From contig JAIYEB010000426.1 of NCBI GenBank assembly GCA_027487195.1, positions 1 to 12,412 on the forward strand: a stretch of 12,412 bases of DNA. The letters run 5' to 3'. Positions 6,312-12,412 of this stretch are shown here, one piece after another; position 1 is the first letter of the stretch; each line of letters begins with the position of its first letter. The DNA comes from Hyphomicrobiales bacterium. GTDB lineage: Bacteria > Pseudomonadota > Alphaproteobacteria > Rhizobiales > UBA4765. The position numbers and the translations under genes were made by a program. A model generated the notes under the pieces. It did not search any database, was not told the DNA's origin, and saw only the letters and a program-made list of their open reading frames with translations.

Positions 6312-7355
6312 ATGTCTGATATGCGTGACATGAAGGACCGGATTGAAGAGCGCGTGAACCTTGGTCTGCGTGGCCAATGGTACGCGGTTGCCAAGTCGAT
6401 CCAGGTGACCTCGTCCAAGCCGCATGGCGTTGTGGCGCTCGGCGAGCACATCGTGCTGTGGCGCGACAAGGCCGGCAAGCTTCACGCCGTCGAGGATTAT
6501 TGCCCGCACCGTGGCGCAAGGCTCTCGCGCGGCGAGGTCCATGGCGATCATGTGGCCTGCCGCTACCACGGCGTTGTCATCGACGGGGCCGGCACGATCG
6601 TTCAGGTGCCGGCAATGCCGGATTGTGCGCTTGAAGGACGGCGCGCGGTCACATCCTATGAGGTTGCGGAAGGGGCTGACGCGATCTTCGTGTTCTTTCC
6701 CTCGGCCGAAGTACCCGTTGCCCCCAAACTCAACTGGCTGGCGGAGTTTTCCGATCCGGACTGGACCGGCTTTTTGTGCACGTCGCCCTGGGCCTGCAAC
6801 TACCGCTACGCGCTCGACAATCTCGCCGACCCCATGCACGGCGCCTATCTCCATGCCAAGTCGTTCACGCTTGCCTTTGGTGCCAAGCAGGACACGATGA
6901 AGCTTGAAAAGACCGACACGGGCTTCGTCGTCAGCCGCGTCGAGCAGGTCGGGAAAAACTTCGACTGGACCGAAATGGTGTTTGGAACGGCAACCTGGTG
7001 CCGGCTGGACATTCCCTATCCTGCCGCCGCAGGGCCTGGCTCTGATATGCGCATTCTGGGCACCGTGACCCCTGTCGATGCGCACAATTGCATCGTGTTC
7101 TTCTGGCGCATGCGCAAGGTCACAGGCCTTGAGCGCGAGGCCTGGCGCTTCCTCTATCGCACCTCGCTTGAGGAGCGTCATTGGAACGTGCTCGAGCAGG
7201 ATCGGGAGATGCTCTCGAACATGCCGGACGACGCCCGCCAACGCGAAATGCTCTACCAGCATGACATTGGCGTCAGCCGTATCCGCCAGATCATGACGCG
7301 CGCTGCAAAACAGCAGCTCGCTGCCGAAGACGCCGCGCTCAGGGCTGCGGAGTGA
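6312..7355 (+). CDS. Rieske non-heme iron oxygenase, alpha (catalytic) subunit
   Basis: A 347-aa aromatic-ring-hydroxylating-type oxygenase. The N-terminal Rieske [2Fe-2S] domain shows CPHRGA (C64, H66) and CRYHG (C83, H86), 16 residues apart. The C-terminal catalytic domain shows NLADPMHGAYLH, with bridging D173 and iron ligands H176 and H181 in the D-x2-H-x4-H pattern, and a likely third ligand D297 in LEQDREM. The size and lack of a beta-subunit gene fit the phthalate-dioxygenase/vanillate-demethylase group of homo-oligomeric oxygenases. These take electrons from a separate reductase; no ferredoxin or reductase gene is in the window. AGGGGG at 6301-6306 gives a good ribosome-binding site. 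The stop overlaps the next gene's GTG by 4 bp. Probable role: hydroxylation or O-/N-demethylation of the imported compound; the substrate is unknown. Confidence 0.92.
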   Translation: MSDMRDMKDRIEERVNLGLRGQWYAVAKSIQVTSSKPHGVVALGEHIVLWRDKAGKLHAVEDYCPHRGARLSRGEVHGDHVACRYHGVVIDGAGTIVQVPAMPDCALEGRRAVTSYEVAEGADAIFVFFPSAEVPVAPKLNWLAEFSDPDWTGFLCTSPWACNYRYALDNLADPMHGAYLHAKSFTLAFGAKQDTMKLEKTDTGFVVSRVEQVGKNFDWTEMVFGTATWCRLDIPYPAAAGPGSDMRILGTVTPVDAHNCIVFFWRMRKVTGLEREAWRFLYRTSLEERHWNVLEQDREMLSNMPDDARQREMLYQHDIGVSRIRQIMTRAAKQQLAAEDAALRAAE

Positions 7356-8098
7356 TCCGTCTCGACCAGCGCCGCATTCTCGTGACCGGGGCCGCGCGCG
7401 GCCTTGGCCGCGAGCTTGCGGCTGCGCTCGCCGGCATGGGCGCACACGTGATCCTGGCCGACATCCTTGAAGCTGAGGGACACGCCGCAGCCCGAGACAT
7501 CGGACATGGCGCGCGATTTGTTGCGGTTGATCTGTCAGACCTCGCCTCGATTGCGGCTCTGGCCAGCGACATTTCCGGTAAGGAAGGCGCGCTCGACGGG
7601 CTTGTGAACAATGGCGCGATCGCGACAGGGGTTGGCGGCGTTGCATTCGATGCCGTTGATCCGGCCCTGTTTGACCGTGTCATGGCGGTCAATGTGCGCG
7701 GCACATGGGCCATGGTGTCGGCCTGCCTGCCGTTGCTCGAGAAGGGACGCGAGGCGCGCATCGTCAATGTTGCGTCCGACACGGCCTTGTGGGGCGCACC
7801 GCGCCTGATTGCCTATGTTGCCTCTAAAGGAGCGGTCATTGCGATGACGCGCTCGCTTGCTCGCGAACTCGGGCCAAAGCACATTGGGATCACATGTGTT
7901 GCGCCGGGCATTCTGAAGACGTGGTCGACCGAGTATGTTCCGGCAGAGCGTCATGAGCTCTATGAAACACAACGGGCTGTGCCTGGGCCTCAATCCCCTG
8001 AGGATCTTGTCGCGACGTTTGCCTTTCTCCTGACGCCGGGTGCGCTGGCGCTTACGGGGCAGTGCCTTCCGGTCGATGCGGGCTTTGTGTTCACATGA
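7352..8098 (+). CDS. SDR-family NAD(P)-dependent dehydrogenase (intact active site)
   Basis: A 248-aa classical short-chain dehydrogenase/reductase. The cofactor loop is TGAARGLG (residues 12-19, the TGxxxGxG signature). The catalytic residues are S142, Y155 and K159 in YVASK, at the standard spacing. The usual NNAG structural motif reads NNGA (86-89), a small deviation. The start codon is GTG at 7352, overlapping the oxygenase stop in GTGA, which indicates coupled translation. Directly after a Rieske oxygenase, the natural role would be oxidation of a dihydrodiol to a catechol, or of a hydroxylated product to a ketone (inference). It could equally be a 3-hydroxyacyl-type or alcohol dehydrogenase. 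Its stop overlaps the regulator gene by 4 bp. Confidence 0.9.
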   Translation: MIRLDQRRILVTGAARGLGRELAAALAGMGAHVILADILEAEGHAAARDIGHGARFVAVDLSDLASIAALASDISGKEGALDGLVNNGAIATGVGGVAFDAVDPALFDRVMAVNVRGTWAMVSACLPLLEKGREARIVNVASDTALWGAPRLIAYVASKGAVIAMTRSLARELGPKHIGITCVAPGILKTWSTEYVPAERHELYETQRAVPGPQSPEDLVATFAFLLTPGALALTGQCLPVDAGFVFT

Positions 8099-8910
8099 GA
8101 CCCGAAGCAGACACCCATGAAGCTTACGGGGTACCGGCCGTTGACCGCGCGATCCGCCTGCTGCGCCATGTCGGCGAAGGCAAGAGCGTGACGAACCAGA
8201 GCGAGGCGGCACGCGCGCTCGGAATCAATCGCACGACGCTGATGCGGCTCATTGCAAGTCTTGAAGCGGGCCGCCTTCTCGAGCGCGCGGCTGATGGCGA
8301 GTACATCCTTGGCACGGGGTTCATCGAGCTTGCGGCGCACCGGATCTTCTCGACCGACCTTGCGGGCGCTGCCGGCCCGGTCCTGAACCGGCTTGCAGCC
8401 GATCTCGGCCTGTCCTGTCATCTGGGAATCCTTGACGGGCGCAACGTGCTCTACGTTTTGCGCCAGACACCGAACGTAGCGCTCGTGTCGAACATTCGAA
8501 TTGGCTCGAAGCTTCCGGCTCATGCCACGACCATGGGCCGCATCATTTTGTCCGGGCGGCCAGTGGGTGAGATAGAAGCGCTTTATGATGGCGTGACGCT
8601 GAGCGCTGCGACCGGGAAGACGGCAACGACGCTGCCAGCGCTCCTTTCGCAGATCAGCACCGACCGGGCGCGCGGCTATGCCGAAAGCGAAAGCGCCTTT
8701 GAGGCTGGCATCGATTCCATTGCAGCACCCGTGTTCGACGGCTCAGGCCTTGTCGTTGCGGCCATCAACGTCACCGGACCCGACACGGCGTTTCGAGCCG
8801 GTGGTCCGGAACGGCGTATTGCCATTCGCGCTGCTGTCATTGCCGCTGCGCATGACATCAGCCGCCGCCTCGGTTTTCGCGGCGAAGACCATCATAGGAG
8901 AGCGTCATGA
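8095..8910 (+). CDS. IclR-family transcriptional regulator
   Basis: A 271-aa regulator. The N-terminal winged helix-turn-helix spans about residues 13-75 (AVDRAIRLLRHV, then SEAARALGINRTTLMRLIASLEAGRLLER and a DGEYILG wing). The C-terminal effector-binding IclR domain follows, with the typical SNIRIGSKLPAHATTMGRIIL segment (residues about 133-153) and AAPVFDGSGLVVAAINVTGP. IclR proteins commonly sense aromatic acids or small metabolites and control adjacent catabolic genes. The ATG at 8095 gives a start overlapping the SDR stop in ATGA; an upstream in-frame ATG at 8062 would lie within the SDR gene. The gene is embedded in the operon, with 4-bp overlaps on both sides, so it is co-expressed with its likely targets. 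It is the natural candidate to bind the tandem palindromes at 2746-2778. Confidence 0.92.
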   Translation: MRPEADTHEAYGVPAVDRAIRLLRHVGEGKSVTNQSEAARALGINRTTLMRLIASLEAGRLLERAADGEYILGTGFIELAAHRIFSTDLAGAAGPVLNRLAADLGLSCHLGILDGRNVLYVLRQTPNVALVSNIRIGSKLPAHATTMGRIILSGRPVGEIEALYDGVTLSAATGKTATTLPALLSQISTDRARGYAESESAFEAGIDSIAAPVFDGSGLVVAAINVTGPDTAFRAGGPERRIAIRAAVIAAAHDISRRLGFRGEDHHRRAS

Positions 8911-9812
8911 GCGGGCATGTGGGCGTGGATTTTCTGCGCGGTATCGTCATGCGGGCGCCAAACGCCGTCGAGACCACCAGCTTTTACGTCGAGCAGTGGG
9001 GTTTGAGCCATGTCGAGACGCGCGATGGCACCGTCTATTTCCGCGGATCGTCCAGCGAGCCTTTTGTCTATGGGCTGCGTCAGGACAGCGTTTTTGGCAT
9101 CGACTATGTGAACTTCGGCATGCTGACGCGTGAGCGGGTCGATCTTCTGCACACGAAAGTCCTTGCCGGCGGCGGGCAAGTCCTGACGTCCCCCGGCCAG
9201 CTTGATACGCCCGGTGGCGGATATGGTTTCATGGCGCTCGATCCCGATGGGCGCCGCCTTCGTTTCGTGGCCGATGTCACTCCGCTGGCCGACAGCGATG
9301 ATGTGCTCGCCCGCCCGCGCAAGGTCACGCATGTCGTCCTGAACACGCCCGATATGGAGCGGACACAGGCGTTTTACGAAAGCGCACTGGGTTTTCGCGT
9401 CTCCGACTATTCCGCAAACCAGATGGTCTTCCTGCGCTGCGCGTCAGACCACCACTCCATTGCGCTCAACCGCTCATCCTACGCGTCGGTCAATCATGTC
9501 GCCTTCGAGATGTCGACCATCGACAGCTACATGCGCGCGATTGGCCGGATGCGCACGCGCGGGCAGATCTGCGCTTGGGGGCCAGGACGTCATGGCCCTG
9601 GGAATAACCCGTTTGCCTACTTTGTCTCGCCGTCAGGCTTCGTGATCGAGTTCACGGCCGAAGTGCAGCAGATCGACGAGGCCACCCATGAGGTCCAGGT
9701 CTGGCCGCGCGATGTTCCGGAAAAGATGGACGTGTGGATGACAGCTGGCCCGCCAACACCAGCCATGCGCACCGTCATGCAGGGCCGGCCGGATCCGGGC
9801 TTTGGATCATGA
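8907..9812 (+). CDS. Two-domain VOC-superfamily extradiol (meta-cleavage) dioxygenase
   Basis: A 301-aa protein with two vicinal-oxygen-chelate modules, the architecture of type I extradiol dioxygenases such as BphC (about 290-300 aa). The C-terminal module keeps the full active site: Fe ligands H142 (KVTHVVL), H197 (VNHVAFEM) and E248 (GFVIEF), a candidate acid/base histidine H182/H183 in DHHSIAL, and Y238 in NPFAYF. The 10-residue Y-to-E and roughly 15-residue H-to-H spacings match BphC. The N-terminal module is structural, as usual. It would open a catechol-type ring next to the hydroxyls and produce a 2-hydroxymuconate-semialdehyde-like 2-oxo acid. AGGAG lies just upstream (8896-8900), and the start overlaps the iclR stop. 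Fe(II) is the usual metal, Mn(II) in some. The substrate is not deducible. Confidence 0.88.
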   Translation: MSGHVGVDFLRGIVMRAPNAVETTSFYVEQWGLSHVETRDGTVYFRGSSSEPFVYGLRQDSVFGIDYVNFGMLTRERVDLLHTKVLAGGGQVLTSPGQLDTPGGGYGFMALDPDGRRLRFVADVTPLADSDDVLARPRKVTHVVLNTPDMERTQAFYESALGFRVSDYSANQMVFLRCASDHHSIALNRSSYASVNHVAFEMSTIDSYMRAIGRMRTRGQICAWGPGRHGPGNNPFAYFVSPSGFVIEFTAEVQQIDEATHEVQVWPRDVPEKMDVWMTAGPPTPAMRTVMQGRPDPGFGS

Positions 9813-10591
9813 ACCTCGGTCTTGAAAACAAGGTCGCGGTTGTGACCGGCGGAACCTCCGGGATCGGCCTTGAGACAGCACGCATCCTCTTGGCCGAAGG
9901 GGCGCGGGTTGCCATCTGCGGGCGCGATCCGGGCCGGCTTGAAAAGGCTGTTGCGAGCCTTGGTCATTCTGAACGGCTCCTGGCGGCTTCATGCGATGTC
10001 ACCCGCGCTGAGGATGTAGAGGCCTTCGCGGCCTCGGTTCTGCTGCGCTTTGGAGCCGCGGACATACTGATCACAAACGCCGGCCAGGGGCGCGTCTCGA
10101 CCTTCGCCGATACGGACGATGCCGCCTGGCGCGCGGAACTGGATCTGAAGTTCTATAGCCAAATCCTGCCGATCCGCGCCTTCAAGCCCCTGCTCGATCA
10201 AAGTCCGACCGGGGCGATCGTCGCTGTCAATTCGCTCCTCGCCTATCAGCCGGAGCCGCACATGGTCGCCACCTCGGCTGCGCGCGCGGGCGTCCAGAAC
10301 CTGCTGAAGTCGCTTGCGACCGAGTTTGCACCGCGCATTCGAGTCAACTCCATTGTGCTCGGCCTTGTCGTGTCCGGGCAGTGGGAGCGGCGGTTTGAAG
10401 CGCGGGCCGACAAGGCCATCACCCGCGAGGCGTGGTTTGCCGGGGTTGCGCGCGACAAGGGCATTCCGCTCGCGCGGCTGGGCACCTCAGACGAACCGGC
10501 GCGCGCGATTGTGTTCCTGGCCTCGCCTGCGGCCTCCTACATCACCGGCGCAAGCCTTGAAGTCTCCGGCGGCGTGTCGAGGTTTGCATGA
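9809..10591 (+). CDS. SDR-family protein with substituted catalytic Tyr and Lys
   Basis: A 260-aa classical SDR fold. Cofactor signature TGGTSGIG (13-20) and NAG (in ITNAGQG) are intact, as is S142 in VNSLLAY. At the positions of the catalytic tyrosine and lysine, S+13 and S+17, the sequence has T155 and R159 in VATSAARAGV. The normal YxxxK is therefore replaced by TxxxR. The downstream LKSLATEFAP-RIRVNSIVLG block aligns with other SDRs without gaps, so this is not a frameshift. Members of this divergent subgroup do occur, from memory, but their chemistry is not known to me. The protein may bind NAD(P) yet use another mechanism or play a non-redox role. The ATG overlaps the dioxygenase stop, and the gene's own stop overlaps the ThDP gene, each by 4 bp. 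Confidence 0.85.
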   Translation: MNLGLENKVAVVTGGTSGIGLETARILLAEGARVAICGRDPGRLEKAVASLGHSERLLAASCDVTRAEDVEAFAASVLLRFGAADILITNAGQGRVSTFADTDDAAWRAELDLKFYSQILPIRAFKPLLDQSPTGAIVAVNSLLAYQPEPHMVATSAARAGVQNLLKSLATEFAPRIRVNSIVLGLVVSGQWERRFEARADKAITREAWFAGVARDKGIPLARLGTSDEPARAIVFLASPAASYITGASLEVSGGVSRFA

Positions 10592-12240
10592 GCGAGACAG
10601 TTGCCGAATTCCTCGCGCGCGGGCTTGCCGACATCGGGATCACGACGGTTTTTGGCGTCATCTCGATCCACAACATGCCGATCCTCGACGCGATCCATCG
10701 CCAGGGGCTGATCCGCTTCGTTCCAGCGCGCGGTGAAGCCGGGGCCATGAACATGGCGGATGCCTATGCGCGGGTGTCTGGAGGGATTGGTGTTGCGATC
10801 ACCTCGACAGGAACCGCGGCTGGCAATGCAGCGGGTGCGCAGGTTGAAGCGCTGACCGCAGGCTCGCGGGTGTTGCATATCACCTCGACCGTTGATGCAG
10901 CCTATGCCGACCGTGACCGCGCCGCGATCCACGATGTGCCGCGACAGCCCGACATGTTGCGGGCAATCTCGAAACTCTACGTCAGGGTCCATGATGCAGC
11001 GCAGGCGGTCGGTGCTGTGCAGGCGGCCCTTGCCGCCTGTCTCGATGCGCCGCAGGGACCGGTGTCGCTTGAACTGCCGGTTGATGTGCAGCGCCTTGCC
11101 GGCAGCTTTCCAAATCCGCTCAAACTGTCGCTTGCCGCACCGCGCCGGCCAGACCCGCAAGCGATTGGCGAACTTGCGAAGCTTCTCGCCAGTGCGAAGC
11201 GCCCGATGCTTTGGCTCGGTGGCGGCGCAAAGGGCGCTTGTGAGCCAGCACAGCGCCTCGCCGCGCGTGGCATTGGCATCGTGACATCGACCAACGGGCG
11301 TGCCGTCGTGCCCGAGAGCCACGGGGCAAGCCTTGGCGCGTTCAACATGACGCCGGAGGCTGAATCGATCTATGCCAGCGCCGATTTGATGATTGTGGTG
11401 GGCTCGCGCCTCAGAGGCAACGAGACCAAGAACTACAAGCTCAAACTCCCTCGCCCGCTGATCCAGATCGACGCTGACGCAACCCAGGGCGGACGGAACT
11501 ACGCCGTCGAGCGTTTCATACACGCCGATGCGTTCGAGGCGCTGCAGGCCCTCGACATGGCGCTGCCTAAGACCCTGCCGATTGACCCGCAATTTGCCTA
11601 TGCGATTGCGGTTGCGCGCGCCCAATCTGAAGGCGCGTTGCGCACGAGGCTTGGCCCGTATCAGGCCGTTGCGGACGGGCTTCAGACCCGCGTCAGCGCT
11701 GGTCACCACGCCTTTGTCCGCGACGTGACAATCTCCAATTCGACCTTTGGAAACCGCTACGTCCAGGTGGCCGCGCCCCATCTTGCTGTGCATGCGCTCG
11801 GCGGCGGGATTGGTCAGGGGCTGGCCATGGCGATTGGCGCGGCCCTTGCAAACCCCGGCGCAAAGACAATCGGTCTTGTTGGCGATGGCGGGTTGCAGCT
11901 TGGCCTTGCTGAACTCGGCACGCTGGTTGATGAGCAGGCCGAGGTGGTGCTGATCTTGATGAATGATCGCGCCTATGGCGTGATCGAGAACATCCAGGAC
12001 GCGCAGTTCGGCGGGCGGCGCGCCTACTCAAAACTTGGGCCGTTTGACTTCTCGTTGATGTGCCGGGCCGTGGGCTTGCCCCATCAGGTGCTCCGTGACG
12101 TCCACGACTTCCTTCCAGCCCTGGAGGCAGCCCTTGCGTTGCCGGGTCCGCGCATGATCGAAATCGACATGGTCGCGATCGGGCCGTTTGCCGAAGGGTT
12201 TGCCGGCCCGCCGGCGGGTGCAGCCGGTGGTGCGCGATGA
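10588..12240 (+). CDS. Thiamine-diphosphate-dependent enzyme (acetolactate synthase / 2-oxo acid decarboxylase fold)
   Basis: A 550-aa three-domain ThDP enzyme. The N-terminal PYR domain has the cofactor-activating glutamate E50 in ARGEAGAMNMADAYAR. The central domain (about 185-320) has the transhydrogenase-like fold seen as MLWLGGGAKGA and VVGSRLRGNET. The C-terminal PP domain carries the ThDP/Mg motif GDGGLQLG (G432, D433, G434) followed 25 residues later by N459-D460 in LMNDRAYGV. The size matches acetolactate synthase, benzoylformate decarboxylase, oxalyl-CoA decarboxylase and AruI-type 5-guanidino-2-oxopentanoate decarboxylase. No regulatory subunit (ilvN) gene is adjacent, so biosynthetic AHAS is unlikely. 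In this operon it probably decarboxylates, cleaves or ligates a 2-oxo acid from ring cleavage. It is coupled by ATGA overlaps to the SDR before it and to the gene after it. Confidence 0.9.
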   Translation: MSETVAEFLARGLADIGITTVFGVISIHNMPILDAIHRQGLIRFVPARGEAGAMNMADAYARVSGGIGVAITSTGTAAGNAAGAQVEALTAGSRVLHITSTVDAAYADRDRAAIHDVPRQPDMLRAISKLYVRVHDAAQAVGAVQAALAACLDAPQGPVSLELPVDVQRLAGSFPNPLKLSLAAPRRPDPQAIGELAKLLASAKRPMLWLGGGAKGACEPAQRLAARGIGIVTSTNGRAVVPESHGASLGAFNMTPEAESIYASADLMIVVGSRLRGNETKNYKLKLPRPLIQIDADATQGGRNYAVERFIHADAFEALQALDMALPKTLPIDPQFAYAIAVARAQSEGALRTRLGPYQAVADGLQTRVSAGHHAFVRDVTISNSTFGNRYVQVAAPHLAVHALGGGIGQGLAMAIGAALANPGAKTIGLVGDGGLQLGLAELGTLVDEQAEVVLILMNDRAYGVIENIQDAQFGGRRAYSKLGPFDFSLMCRAVGLPHQVLRDVHDFLPALEAALALPGPRMIEIDMVAIGPFAEGFAGPPAGAAGGAR

Positions 12241-12412
12241 GGCTGAGACGGCTCGGCATCATTGGGTCCGGAGCCATTTCCACGCTCCTGCTGGATTCCC
12301 TGGCGCGTGAGCTTGCCGAACCCCTTGAACTCGTCGCGGTGCTTGGCACCGAGACCGGCGCGCCGCGCGCGGCCGCGGCCCTTGAGCCGATGCTTGGCAT
12401 TGTTGCAAAGCA
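12237..12412 (+). CDS. Aspartate-dehydrogenase-like NAD(P) oxidoreductase, 5' part only
   Basis: The first 58 codons of a gene that runs off the right edge. It opens with LRRLGIIGSGAIS, a Rossmann GxGxxS dinucleotide-binding loop, followed by a helix and the strand LELVAVLG. This resembles the N-terminus of the L-aspartate dehydrogenase family (NadX/AspDH, DUF108), which also resembles homoserine dehydrogenase and other Rossmann oxidoreductases. The start overlaps the ThDP gene's stop in ATGA, so it is the next operon member. An AspDH-like enzyme beside a ThDP enzyme could act on a keto or amino acid pair in the pathway. Only the nucleotide-binding half is seen, so the function is uncertain. 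Confidence 0.7.
   Translation, partial: MRLRRLGIIGSGAISTLLLDSLARELAEPLELVAVLGTETGAPRAAAALEPMLGIVAK

Noticed and set aside
5685..7646. A 653-codon open frame on the minus strand across the cupin, Rieske and SDR genes
   Set aside because: It lies antisense to three genes with clear family motifs and shows no recognisable domains. Long antisense frames are common in GC-rich DNA with strong third-position bias.
8089..8102. A possible third GTTCA operator at the iclR start (GTTCACATGAGACC)
   Set aside because: Only the left arm matches; the right arm is AGACC-like instead of TGAAC, and it lies in the overlap of two coding regions.
10537..11793. A 418-codon minus-strand open frame opposite the ThDP gene
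   Set aside because: It mirrors the codon bias of the plus-strand enzyme, which has an intact E50 and GDG motif; there is no independent support.
10588..12240. Biosynthetic acetohydroxyacid synthase (ilvB/ilvI)
   Set aside because: There is no adjacent regulatory subunit or ilvC, and the gene is translationally coupled to catabolic SDR and AspDH-like genes.

Overview
The window is about 12.4 kb of GC-rich DNA, fully packed with plus-strand genes. It probably comes from an alphaproteobacterium, perhaps of the Hyphomicrobiales/Rhizobiales type. That placement is an inference from base composition, from 4-bp ATGA/GTGA gene overlaps, and from the look of the EpmA/EpmB pair and the NitT/TauT-type transporter. 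There are no rRNA or tRNA genes, CRISPR arrays or insertion sequences that I can see.

Region 1 (1-2626) is housekeeping. A divergent gene starts at about position 10 on the minus strand with a strong Shine-Dalgarno, and only three codons of it are inside the window. On the plus strand lie epmA (EF-P beta-lysyl ligase) and epmB (a radical-SAM lysine 2,3-aminomutase-like enzyme), overlapping by 4 bp. Together these two make and attach the beta-lysyl modification on translation factor EF-P. Ten bases further on is a small NTF2-fold AtzH/HpxZ-like protein of unclear role.

Region 2 (2627-2793) is the only real regulatory gap. It holds a weak hairpin and then two tandem palindromes, each GTTCA-N4-TGAAC, 19 bp apart centre to centre and just upstream of the next start codon.

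Region 3 (2794-12412, running off the right edge) looks like a single catabolic operon of twelve genes. In order they are: a small recombinase-like HTH protein; ABC transporter ATPase, periplasmic binding protein and permease; a cupin; a Rieske non-heme iron oxygenase alpha subunit; an SDR dehydrogenase; an IclR regulator; a two-domain VOC/extradiol dioxygenase; a second SDR with a degenerate active site; a ThDP-dependent enzyme of the acetolactate-synthase fold; and the N-terminus of an aspartate-dehydrogenase-like NAD(P) oxidoreductase. From the Rieske gene to the end every junction is a 4-bp stop/start overlap.

The simplest reading, which is inference, is import of a small (probably aromatic) acid, Rieske hydroxylation, dehydrogenation by the first SDR, extradiol (meta) ring cleavage by the VOC enzyme, and further processing of a 2-oxo acid by the ThDP enzyme and the AspDH-like protein. 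The embedded IclR regulator would control the set through the tandem palindromes. I do not recognise this exact combination as a characterised pathway, and the substrate cannot be read from the sequence.
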